Below are positions 36,436 through 45,794 of a DNA stretch of 64,000 nucleotides, in pieces; within the stretch, counting starts at the first letter, position 1, and each line of letters begins with the position of its first letter. The notes beneath the pieces are model-generated. The model saw nothing but the letters and a program-made list of their open reading frames with translations. It searched no databases and was not told the DNA's origin. The DNA comes from Proteinivorax hydrogeniformans (lineage in GTDB: Bacteria > Bacillota > Proteinivoracia > Proteinivoracales > Proteinivoracaceae): positions 620,001-684,000 of the forward strand of contig NZ_CP159485.1 in NCBI RefSeq assembly GCF_040515995.1, written 5' to 3'. The translations under genes and the position numbers were made by a program.

Positions 36436-39174
36436 ATACCAACTGTTAATCCGTATTTATGGGCGAAGAAGAGTGAAAAGTATGGAAGATATTTCTGGTT
36501 GCCTTTAAACCAACACTTAGAAGATACCCTTCGTGTCTCTGAAAGGCTATGGGAGTTGTGGCTAAACAACGGGCAACGACAGCTTATTATCGACTCATTA
36601 AGTGAACCAAGTGAAGCAATCGCTAAGCAACTTGTTCAATTTTTGGCAGCCGTACACGATTGTGGCAAGAATAGTGTCGTTTTTCAAATTAAAAAAGGCT
36701 TCCCTTATGAATTGGATCTTCGACTATTAGAACGGTTAGAAAAAGGAGGCTTTATTGGAATTTCTCGGTTTTGTCTTCCCTCCTCAAAGGAGAGTCCGCA
36801 TGCTCTTGCAGGACAAGCTATGCTGTCTTGGCGTGGGTTTGGTGATGACATTGGAACAATTATTGGGGCGCACCATGGTAAACCGATTGATTATAAAAAA
36901 CAATATGAAAATCAATCAGCTTATACAGAAAATTACTTCCAAGAGGAATCATCAAATAAAAATATTTACCAAAAATGGAAAAGCTCACAAGATGATTTGA
37001 TTCAATGGGCACTTGAGGTATCAGGGTTTTCAAGTCCACAAGACTTACCTAAAGTGTCTCAATCGGGTCAAGCTATCTTATCAGGACTGCTAATTATGGC
37101 AGATTGGATTGCAAGTAATGAAGACTACTTTCCCCTTATTGAAATTGATGACATGGAAGTAGAGGACCAAGAAACTAGATTTTTAAATGGTTGGAAAAAA
37201 TGGTTTAAAAGCTATCAGTGGGAAGCGAACTATTACTCCGATCCTAAGGAGCTATACGCTAAGCGCTTTCGTTTTGATGAGCCTCGCAATGTGCAACAAT
37301 CCTTATCAGATGTGATTGAGCAATCGGATGATCCTGGAATCTATGTTTTGGAGGCCCCAATGGGAATTGGCAAAACTGAAGCGGCACTGGTTGGAGTAGA
37401 GCAGTTAGCGAGAAAAACTGGTCGCAGTGGACTTTTTTTTGGCTTACCCACGCAAGCAACATCTAACGGCATCTTCCCAAGAATAAATGTATGGTTGAAA
37501 AGTATTCAAGAAGAACTTGGCGATAACTTGCCCATTCGCTTAGCGCATGGAAAAGCGGCATTAAATGAAGAGTTCACTAGTTTGGCAAGAAATATAAATA
37601 TAGATGCTGAAGATAATGGCAGTGTTTTCGTAAATGAGTGGTTTTCAGGGAGAAAAACAACAGCTTTAGATGATTTTGTAGTAGGGACAGTTGACCAATT
37701 TTTGTTGCTTGCTTTAAAACAAAAACATTTATCTTTAAGACACCTAGGTTTTTCCAAAAAGATAGTGGTTATTGATGAAGTTCATTCCTACGATGTGTAT
37801 ATGGGGCAGTATTTACAGAGGGCATTACAGTGGATGGGAGCTTATGGCGTACCCGTTATCGTCTTATCTGCTACATTAGCTGCTGATATGAGAAAAAAGT
37901 TAATTGATAGTTATATCCGGGGGAAAGGAAGTAGAATAAATAAAAATCAAAATCAAGAAAAAGTATTTCAAACGGATGCATATCCTTTGATTACGTATAC
38001 CGACGGCGATCAAGTCAAACAGGTCTTAGATTTTGAAAAAACCGAAAACCAAGTAGTGACAGTCGAAAAAGTTGCTGAAAAAGATTTCTATCAATTGATT
38101 GATAATCTAAGTGAGCATAATGGAATTATTGGGATTACCGTCAATACCGTAAAGAGAGCGCAAAAATTGGCTAAATACTGTGTTGCTAAATATGGTGATG
38201 ATAAAGTTGAATTGTTGCATTCGAACTTTATTGCGCAAGACCGAGTGAAAAAAGAAAATAATCTTATAAACATGATTGGAAAAGGTGCAGAACGTCCGAA
38301 ACAAAAGATTATTATAGGTACTCAAGTAATTGAACAGTCCTTAGATATAGACTTTGATGTTTTAATCAGTGACCTTGCACCAATGGATCTTTTACTCCAA
38401 CGCGTTGGGAGACTTCACCGTCACAAAATTATTCGCCCGACATACCACGAAAAACCCTGTTTATATATAATAGGGGCTAGTGAACAATTAGAATTTGAGG
38501 AAGGGGCAAAACATGTATATGGTGGATATTTGTTGGCTCGAACGCAGTATTTTTTAAGTAATTCCTTAATGTTGCCCAATGACATATCTCCTTTAGTACA
38601 AAAAGTGTACGGAAGTGGTGAAATTGAGATTCAAACAGAATTGCAAGACAAATATAACAAAATGAAACAGGATAATGAAGATTTGCTTAAAAAGAAAGAG
38701 CTGAAAGCTAAAAAATTTAGAATTGATCGCCCTGCTCAAAAAACAAGTCGCAAAAAAACCTTAATTGGATGGTTAAATTTAAGTGTAAAAGATCAAGGGG
38801 AGGAGCACGCTTATGCGCAAGTTCGCGATAGTAATGAAACGATTGAAGTTATTGCTCTTAAGAAAACAGAGAATGGCTATGGGATATTTGGAAAAGGAGT
38901 AAACCTATCTAACCAAATAGATAATTTTGAAACTTCAAAAGAAATTGCTCAGCAGACTCTAAGGTTGCCATATGCTTTAAGCTCTCCCCAAAAAATAGAT
39001 ACAACAATTAAGGATTTAGAAACCGAAAATTTAAAACACCTTAGAGAATGGCAGGATAATTTATGGCTGCGAGGAACACTTGGAATAGTGTTTGATGAAC
39101 ATAATCAATATCGTTTAAATGGCTATTTGTTAACTTATGATACAAAGTATGGTCTAACTTACGAGAAGGAGTGA
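36436..39174 (+). CDS. cas3: CRISPR-associated helicase/nuclease Cas3 (type I-E)
   Basis: Degrades DNA marked by Cascade. HD nuclease motifs: NQHLEDT, AAVHDCGKNS, GAHHGKP. Superfamily 2 helicase: APMGIGKTEAAL (Walker A), VVIDEVHSYD (DEVH box), LSATLA, and QVIEQSLDIDFDVLISDLAP...QRVGRLHRH (motifs V-VI). The coding frame is open back to 36427. The family N-terminus NPYLWAKKSEKYGRYFWLPL lies upstream of the first TTG (36499). GAGGTGAT at 36425-36432 is placed for a start at the ATA codon 36436. So the original ATG seems changed to ATA, or a TTG at 36499 is used. First gene of the cas operon. Confidence 0.93.
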   Translation: MPTVNPYLWAKKSEKYGRYFWLPLNQHLEDTLRVSERLWELWLNNGQRQLIIDSLSEPSEAIAKQLVQFLAAVHDCGKNSVVFQIKKGFPYELDLRLLERLEKGGFIGISRFCLPSSKESPHALAGQAMLSWRGFGDDIGTIIGAHHGKPIDYKKQYENQSAYTENYFQEESSNKNIYQKWKSSQDDLIQWALEVSGFSSPQDLPKVSQSGQAILSGLLIMADWIASNEDYFPLIEIDDMEVEDQETRFLNGWKKWFKSYQWEANYYSDPKELYAKRFRFDEPRNVQQSLSDVIEQSDDPGIYVLEAPMGIGKTEAALVGVEQLARKTGRSGLFFGLPTQATSNGIFPRINVWLKSIQEELGDNLPIRLAHGKAALNEEFTSLARNINIDAEDNGSVFVNEWFSGRKTTALDDFVVGTVDQFLLLALKQKHLSLRHLGFSKKIVVIDEVHSYDVYMGQYLQRALQWMGAYGVPVIVLSATLAADMRKKLIDSYIRGKGSRINKNQNQEKVFQTDAYPLITYTDGDQVKQVLDFEKTENQVVTVEKVAEKDFYQLIDNLSEHNGIIGITVNTVKRAQKLAKYCVAKYGDDKVELLHSNFIAQDRVKKENNLINMIGKGAERPKQKIIIGTQVIEQSLDIDFDVLISDLAPMDLLLQRVGRLHRHKIIRPTYHEKPCLYIIGASEQLEFEEGAKHVYGGYLLARTQYFLSNSLMLPNDISPLVQKVYGSGEIEIQTELQDKYNKMKQDNEDLLKKKELKAKKFRIDRPAQKTSRKKTLIGWLNLSVKDQGEEHAYAQVRDSNETIEVIALKKTENGYGIFGKGVNLSNQIDNFETSKEIAQQTLRLPYALSSPQKIDTTIKDLETENLKHLREWQDNLWLRGTLGIVFDEHNQYRLNGYLLTYDTKYGLTYEKE

Positions 39175-39178
39175 GAAA

Positions 39179-40855
39179 ATGGGAAAGTTTAACTTGATTG
39201 AAGAACCTTGGATATCTGTTTTAACGGATGAAAAAGGGACTACAAAAGAAGTTTCTCTAATCGATTTATTTCAAAACGCCGGGCGATATAAAGACTTAGC
39301 TGGTGATTCGCCAACTCAGAACTTTGCGATTCTCCGATTGTTACTAGCGATCTTGCATACCGTGTTTTCTAGATTTGATGCAGATGGTCAGCCCTATCAT
39401 TATTTTGAAATAGATGATCGTTTGCGGCAAATTTCCACTATAGATGAAGAGGATGTAGAAGATTATTCGGAAGATTTATACAGAACTTGGAATGAAATGT
39501 GGCAAAACAAAGAATTTAAAGATATCATTTATCAATATTTAAATACTTGGCATGATCGCTTTTATCTGTTTGATGATAAATTTCCATTTTATCAAGTAAC
39601 AGAAGCAGTCATTGCACCAGATAAAATTAGTAAAAAAAAGGCAAGTTCCGTTTCCGGCAAAACGATAAACCGCTTAGTTTCAGAAAGTGGAAATAAAATA
39701 GCTTTATTTTCACCTAAGCATGGTTCAAACAAAGAGATATTGACTGCACCTGAGATTGCCCGTTGGTTGGTAACTTTTCAGGGATATTCGGGGTTGTCAG
39801 ATAAAGTGATCTTCGGAAAAGAAAAATATAGAGCTTCTAAAGGATGGTTGTTTGATATTGGAGGAGTCTTTTTAAAAGGCAACAATTTATTTGAAACCTT
39901 ATTATTAAATCTTGTACTTGTCCATCCTAAAAGCGAACACATAGAATATAAACAAAAACCATGTTGGGAATACAGCAGTCAAGAAATAGTTGATCGCTCC
40001 TTTTCAATTAACAAGGTAAATAATATTGCTGAATTATATACAAATTGGAGCAGAGCAATCTATATCGACCTTGAAACAGATATAAGCAAAGCTTTTTCTT
40101 TTAATATTGTAAAGTTGCCTGATATCGAACACCAGGATCAGTTTTTAGAACCGATGACCATTTGGCGCTACAACAAAAGTGGTGAAAACAAGGGCAAACA
40201 TACACCAAGAAAACATCAAGCGGGACAGTCCATGTGGAGATCTTTTGGGTTAATTACCCTACCGAATTCCTACGAAGAAGATCAAGAACGTCCAAGCATT
40301 ATGAATTGGATAGATAATATCAGCGAGAGCATAAATAACTTTGATATAACTATAGAATCTGTCAGCATGAAAGATGATGGAAATGCAACATCCTGGGTGC
40401 CTGTAGATGAAATTTACGATTCTTTAAAAATCAATGACTTATTAATAACTGATTCAGCAGATGATGGCTGGTTAATACGAATTAATGAAGCGGTTGACCG
40501 TACAAAAGAGGTTGTTGGGGAGACTTATCGAAGGTTTTTGGTAGATGTTCGAAATATTAGAAAGCTTGATTCAAATCATCAGTTTGTTAATAGGGGGGTG
40601 GAAGATTTATACTATGCAATTGATCAACCGTTTAGGGAATGGCTTTCTTCAATAAAGCCGGCTGATTCTAAAAGAGAGAAAATTTCTCAATGGTACAACT
40701 CTCTAGATCAAATAGTGGATGACCACGCGGAAAAGGTTTTGGAAAATGCAACATACAGAGATTATATAGGCATAAAATCTGAAGATCAAAAAAACAACGG
40801 GGCAAATATTATTACAGCATACAATAAATTTAAATATTTTTTAAATAAACAATAG
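39179..40855 (+). CDS. cas8e: Cascade large subunit Cas8e (Cse1/CasA)
   Basis: Recognises the PAM and recruits Cas3. 558 residues. The start FNLIEEPWISVLTDEKGTTKEVSLIDLF and the segments FAILRLLLAILHTVF and PFYQV are typical of Cse1. The C-terminal four-helix bundle follows from about residue 400. ATG lies 4 nt after cas3. As in the family, the middle is poorly conserved, so PAM-reading residues cannot be named. Confidence 0.93.
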   Translation: MGKFNLIEEPWISVLTDEKGTTKEVSLIDLFQNAGRYKDLAGDSPTQNFAILRLLLAILHTVFSRFDADGQPYHYFEIDDRLRQISTIDEEDVEDYSEDLYRTWNEMWQNKEFKDIIYQYLNTWHDRFYLFDDKFPFYQVTEAVIAPDKISKKKASSVSGKTINRLVSESGNKIALFSPKHGSNKEILTAPEIARWLVTFQGYSGLSDKVIFGKEKYRASKGWLFDIGGVFLKGNNLFETLLLNLVLVHPKSEHIEYKQKPCWEYSSQEIVDRSFSINKVNNIAELYTNWSRAIYIDLETDISKAFSFNIVKLPDIEHQDQFLEPMTIWRYNKSGENKGKHTPRKHQAGQSMWRSFGLITLPNSYEEDQERPSIMNWIDNISESINNFDITIESVSMKDDGNATSWVPVDEIYDSLKINDLLITDSADDGWLIRINEAVDRTKEVVGETYRRFLVDVRNIRKLDSNHQFVNRGVEDLYYAIDQPFREWLSSIKPADSKREKISQWYNSLDQIVDDHAEKVLENATYRDYIGIKSEDQKNNGANIITAYNKFKYFLNKQ

Positions 40856-40873
40856 AAGAAAAGGAGGATTCCA

Positions 40874-41485
40874 ATGAAAGAGCACGTTTTAGACAAAGAC
40901 AATGTTTTTACCGTTACTGGAAGAATACTTGGGCGGTTAGAAGAAATTCGTGATTATAGCTCTGGTAAAGCCGCCTTAGCTAATTTGCGAAATTCTATAG
41001 GTCGGCCACTCAGTGAAACGATTGATGTATGGCCGATCGTATTTGAACAAATGCCAGAGCATTTTTTGAGTAAAAATGGTAAGTTGACTAGCGAAGAAAA
41101 AGCGATTTTAACGACCTTGCAAATTTATGCCTTACATCAGCAAGGACAAAGTGTAAATGTCAATAAAAGAAGTGAAAAAGAAAAGTGGAACAATATCGGC
41201 ATATCATTAAAAGCATTAAGAAATGGAGAAGACACCATAGCTATCGATAGCAGATTCAATACAATGATAACATCCACTACTTTTGAAGAATTAATTCATC
41301 ATCTTAGACAACTTGTTAGAATTTTAAAAGCCAAAAAACAAAATGAAAAAATAGTTTATGCAAGATTAGCAAATGACTTATATTGGTACTTAAGAAATCA
41401 AGAGGAAAATGTGCGTTTAAGTTGGGCAAAAGCCTATTATAGTAAATTAGAAAATACAGAAAAAGGAGATGTGAGTAATGACTAA
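40874..41485 (+). CDS. cas11: Cascade small subunit Cas11 (Cse2/CasB)
   Basis: 203 residues, helical. It stabilises the crRNA-target heteroduplex as a dimer in Cascade. Family signature parts: GKAALANLRNSIGRPLSET near residue 33, ALHQQGQ, and SFNTMITSTTFEELIHHLRQLVRILK-like C-terminal helix (FNTMITSTTFEELIHHLR). AAGGAGG precedes the ATG. The gene overlaps cas7 by 8 bp. Confidence 0.92.
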   Translation: MKEHVLDKDNVFTVTGRILGRLEEIRDYSSGKAALANLRNSIGRPLSETIDVWPIVFEQMPEHFLSKNGKLTSEEKAILTTLQIYALHQQGQSVNVNKRSEKEKWNNIGISLKALRNGEDTIAIDSRFNTMITSTTFEELIHHLRQLVRILKAKKQNEKIVYARLANDLYWYLRNQEENVRLSWAKAYYSKLENTEKGDVSND

Positions 41486-42563
41486 TCAACGTTTATTTTT
41501 AGATATTCATGCCATTCAAACAGTGCCGCCTTCAAATATTAATCGGGATGACACTGGAAGTCCTAAAACTGCTCAATATGGAGGCGTACGTAGGGCACGA
41601 GTAAGTTCGCAATCGTGGAAAAGGGCTATGCGCACTTATTTTCATGAGAATAGTGCGGAAACCAATGTCGGTATTCGAACTTTGGAAATAGTAAAATATG
41701 TCGCAGAAAAAATCCAAGCAATTGATTCTTCTATGGATAATGAGGAGGCTATGAACCTAGCTGAAAAAGTTTTGAATGCAGCCAAAATTAAGACAAAAGA
41801 CCACCGAGCTAAGGCTCTGTTCTTCCTTGGGGACACGCAGGCTAAAAAATTAGCAGAAGCTGCTATCAATGGAAATGAAGATAAAAAAGAGTTGCAACAA
41901 ATTCTAAAAGATAATCCAGCAGTTGATATTGCTTTATTTGGGAGAATGGTAGCAGACGATCCTACATTAAATGAAGATGCTTCTTCTCAGATTGCTCATG
42001 CGATTTCTACACACGCAGTTCAAACTGAATTTGATTTTTATACAGCATTAGACGATTTAGCACCGGAGGATAATGCGGGAGCAGGGATGTTAGGCACACT
42101 AGAATTCAACTCTTCAACATTGTATCGTTATGGGAACGTAGCTGTTCATGAATTGATAAAACAACTCGATAGTAAAGAGGCTGCTTTGAATACCTTAAAA
42201 TTATTTATAGAATCCTTCTCTAATTCACTGCCAACTGGGAAGGTAAACTCTTATGCTAACCAAACCTTACCCCAAGCTTTAGTAGTGAGCCTGCGGACTG
42301 ATCGACCAGTTAACTTAATAACTGCTTTTGAAAAACCGGTGAATTCCTCATATGGAAACGTCTCAGAGTCGATTAAAAAGCTATTTGATGAACTAAGGAA
42401 AGTTGAAAAATTTGTAGACAAACCGGAATTTACACTCTACATTACAGTAGATGAGTTTGACAAGTTATCAGAAGACGGCCTCGAAAAAGAGAGTTTAAGG
42501 GATCTACTAGAGAGCTTTGCTGTTAGAGTAAACAAACTATTTAATGATGAACAGGATGAGTAA
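41478..42563 (+). CDS. cas7: Cascade backbone subunit Cas7e (Cse4/CasC)
   Basis: Six copies form the crRNA-binding spine of Cascade. 361 residues. Clear signature at the start: LFLDIHAIQTVPPSNINRDD, then GGVRRARVSSQSWKRAMR. FGRMVADDPTLNEDASSQIAHAIST and EFNSSTLYRYGNVAV follow, and LPTGKVNSYANQTLPQALV comes later. The start codon lies within the end of cas11, so translation is coupled. GGAGATGAG provides the ribosome site. Confidence 0.95.
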   Translation: MTNQRLFLDIHAIQTVPPSNINRDDTGSPKTAQYGGVRRARVSSQSWKRAMRTYFHENSAETNVGIRTLEIVKYVAEKIQAIDSSMDNEEAMNLAEKVLNAAKIKTKDHRAKALFFLGDTQAKKLAEAAINGNEDKKELQQILKDNPAVDIALFGRMVADDPTLNEDASSQIAHAISTHAVQTEFDFYTALDDLAPEDNAGAGMLGTLEFNSSTLYRYGNVAVHELIKQLDSKEAALNTLKLFIESFSNSLPTGKVNSYANQTLPQALVVSLRTDRPVNLITAFEKPVNSSYGNVSESIKKLFDELRKVEKFVDKPEFTLYITVDEFDKLSEDGLEKESLRDLLESFAVRVNKLFNDEQDE

Positions 42564-42564
42564 T

Positions 42565-43284
42565 ATGAAAACCATTTTATTGAAGTTTTCTGGGCCATTG
42601 CAGTCATGGGGAACAACTTCCCACTTTGAGACAAGACAAACGGATCGCTACCCTTCAAAAAGTGCTGTTATAGGGATGATTGCAGCAAGTTTAGGGTATC
42701 GTCGAGAGGAAACTCAAAACATTCAAAAATTAAATGATTTAAACTTTGGTGTACGTATTGATCAAACTGGAGTATCTATACAGGACTATCAAATAGCAAA
42801 AAAATACAAAAAAAACGGTGAACTAGAGCGTACTTATGTAACAAATCGTTATTATTTAGAAGATGCTGTATTTGTTGTTGCAGTTGGACATAAAAATCAT
42901 CAATTTATGAACATGATAGAGGAAGGTTTGAAGCGTCCCTATTTTCAACAATTTTTGGGGAGAAGATCTGCACCTTTAGCAGCAGACTTCTTTTTAGGGA
43001 GTACCAAAACTGACATAGAGGAGAGCCTAAAAAAAATAGATTGGCAAGCGGCAAACTGGTATCAAAGATCAAATTCAAGCACCCTGACAGCTTATGTAGA
43101 TTCCGACTTATTAACAGAAGGGGCCACTCGAACGCGGCATGATAGAGTTAAATCATTTTCTCAAAGAAACCGTGAGTTTGGTTATAGAGGAGAAAGGAGA
43201 ATTGAAATATCTGTCAACACAAATAATGAAACGAGTTTAGATAATGTGGAAGAACACAACGCCTTTGACTCGATAGGAGGTTAA
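42565..43284 (+). CDS. cas5: Cascade subunit Cas5e (CasD)
   Basis: Caps the 5' handle of the crRNA. 239 residues with the RAMP start MKTILLKFSGPLQSWG, then HFETRQTDRYPSKSAVIGMIAASLGYRR, and LGRRSAPL. The frame is open to 42544 but the family starts at the ATG 42565, one base after the cas7 stop, with GGATGAG upstream. Confidence 0.94.
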   Translation: MKTILLKFSGPLQSWGTTSHFETRQTDRYPSKSAVIGMIAASLGYRREETQNIQKLNDLNFGVRIDQTGVSIQDYQIAKKYKKNGELERTYVTNRYYLEDAVFVVAVGHKNHQFMNMIEEGLKRPYFQQFLGRRSAPLAADFFLGSTKTDIEESLKKIDWQAANWYQRSNSSTLTAYVDSDLLTEGATRTRHDRVKSFSQRNREFGYRGERRIEISVNTNNETSLDNVEEHNAFDSIGG

Positions 43285-43285
43285 C

Positions 43286-43921
43286 ATGTATTTATCTCGG
43301 GTAGAAATAGATACGAATAATCGTCGGAAAATACGAGACTTGACACATTTGGGAGCCTATCATAATTGGGTGGAAAAAAGCTTTCCAAATGAAATTTCCA
43401 CTGAAATCAGATCTAGAAAGTTGTGGCGAATCGATCAATTACGTGGAAAACGGTATTTATTAATTGTAAGTGAAGACAAGCCTGATCTACATTTATTAGA
43501 AACATATGGTATTGAAGATAGCGCTCGCACAAAACCATATGATAGTTTCTTAAACAATTTGGAAAATGGTATGAAAGCGCGATTTAAGACAACCCTCAAT
43601 CCAACCATTTCATTGTCTAATGGTTCAAATAAGAGAGGTCGTGTCTTGCCATGCATATCAGAACAGGATCAAATAAATTATTTACTAGCACGAGGAGAAA
43701 AAAATGGGTTTATTTTAGATGAAGGAGATTTCTATATTTCAGAGAGAAGTTTTGAAATTTTGAAAAAATCACATAAAAAAAGCCTACGGTTAAGTAAGGC
43801 GACATATGAAGGTGTACTGACAATTGGCGATGTGGAGATTTTTAGAAATACATTAACAAAGGGGTTTGGCAAGAAAAAAGCATATGGATTTGGCATGATG
43901 ACTGTTATTCCAGAGGTGTAG
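43286..43921 (+). CDS. cas6e: crRNA endonuclease Cas6e (CasE)
   Basis: Cuts the repeat RNA to give crRNAs with an 8-nt 5' handle and stays on the 3' hairpin. 211 residues. MYLSRVEID is the ferredoxin-fold start. The putative catalytic histidine lies in LTHLGAYHNWVEKSFP. The glycine-rich loop TKGFGKKKAYGFGMM is at the C-terminus. ATAGGAGG lies before the ATG, directly after cas5. Confidence 0.94.
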   Translation: MYLSRVEIDTNNRRKIRDLTHLGAYHNWVEKSFPNEISTEIRSRKLWRIDQLRGKRYLLIVSEDKPDLHLLETYGIEDSARTKPYDSFLNNLENGMKARFKTTLNPTISLSNGSNKRGRVLPCISEQDQINYLLARGEKNGFILDEGDFYISERSFEILKKSHKKSLRLSKATYEGVLTIGDVEIFRNTLTKGFGKKKAYGFGMMTVIPEV

Positions 43922-44866
<945 letters not shown>

Positions 44867-44868
44867 CG

Positions 44869-45780
44869 ATGCCACTTACTGTAATCACTTTGAAAAAGGT
44901 TCCGCCTTCACTTCGGGGTGACTTAAGCAAATGGATGCAAGAGATTGCAACCGGTGTTTATGTAGGAAACTTTAATACGAAAATTCGCGCACAACTTTGG
45001 GATCGAGTTGTACAAAGTTCTAGTACTGGTGAAGCCACAATGAGCTATGCTATTCAAAATGAAATAGGGTATCATTTTGAAACGATAAATGCTCAGCGAC
45101 GAGTTGTTGAATATGATGGCATCCCATTAGTAGCATTACCTAAAATAAACCAACTTATAGAAGAAACTGAACGTAAGAAGGGGTATAGTAATGCAGCAAA
45201 ATTTAGGAAAGCAAAGAAATTTGCTCCAAAAGCAAAGGGTCCAATAGAAAGTCTTAATTATGTAGTAATTGATATAGAGACAGATGGCTTGAAATATAAA
45301 GAAAATCAAATCATTGAAATTGGGGCAGTTAAGGCTGAAGGTGATAAAATTTCGCACTTTCAGCGGCTGATCAAATACGAAAAAAATATACCAGCAGAAA
45401 TTACCGAACTTACCGGCATAACTCAGAAGTTGTTAGAAAAAGAAGGTATATCAATGGAGCGAGCATTAAAGGAATTTATTGATTTTATAGAGGACTTCGA
45501 TTTAGTTGGATTTGAAGTAGATTTTGATCTTCGCTTTTTAAATAGGACATTAAGTGAATCAAACATGCAAATTCTAACTAATAAGGTTTTTGATTTGAAT
45601 AAGTTTGTCAAAAGAGAAAAAATTAATCTTAAAAACTATAAACTAGATACTGTTTTGTCAGCTTATAAAATAAGGGATAGAGTGCCTCACAGAGCTTTAG
45701 CAGATGCCAAACTTATTTATCAATTATCGACCAAAGTGAACAAGTTTTTAAAAAAGATAAATAAAGAATACCATTATTAA
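44869..45780 (+). CDS. cas2: Cas2 fused to a DnaQ-like (DEDDh) exonuclease
   Basis: Residues 1-95 are type I-E Cas2 (MPLTVITLKKVPPSLRGDLSKW, GVYVGNF, WDRV). After a basic linker (AAKFRKAKKFAPKAKGP) comes a DEDDh 3'-5' exonuclease: VVIDIETDGLKY (Asp, Glu), LVGFEVDFDLRFL (Asp) and VPHRALADAKLIYQL (His, Asp). Fusions of this kind are known in some type I-E systems, where the exonuclease trims prespacers before integration. All five acidic and His positions look present. The stop is only 14 bp from the first CRISPR repeat. Confidence 0.95.
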   Translation: MPLTVITLKKVPPSLRGDLSKWMQEIATGVYVGNFNTKIRAQLWDRVVQSSSTGEATMSYAIQNEIGYHFETINAQRRVVEYDGIPLVALPKINQLIEETERKKGYSNAAKFRKAKKFAPKAKGPIESLNYVVIDIETDGLKYKENQIIEIGAVKAEGDKISHFQRLIKYEKNIPAEITELTGITQKLLEKEGISMERALKEFIDFIEDFDLVGFEVDFDLRFLNRTLSESNMQILTNKVFDLNKFVKREKINLKNYKLDTVLSAYKIRDRVPHRALADAKLIYQLSTKVNKFLKKINKEYHY

Positions 45781-45794
45781 AGGGATCTTTAAGT

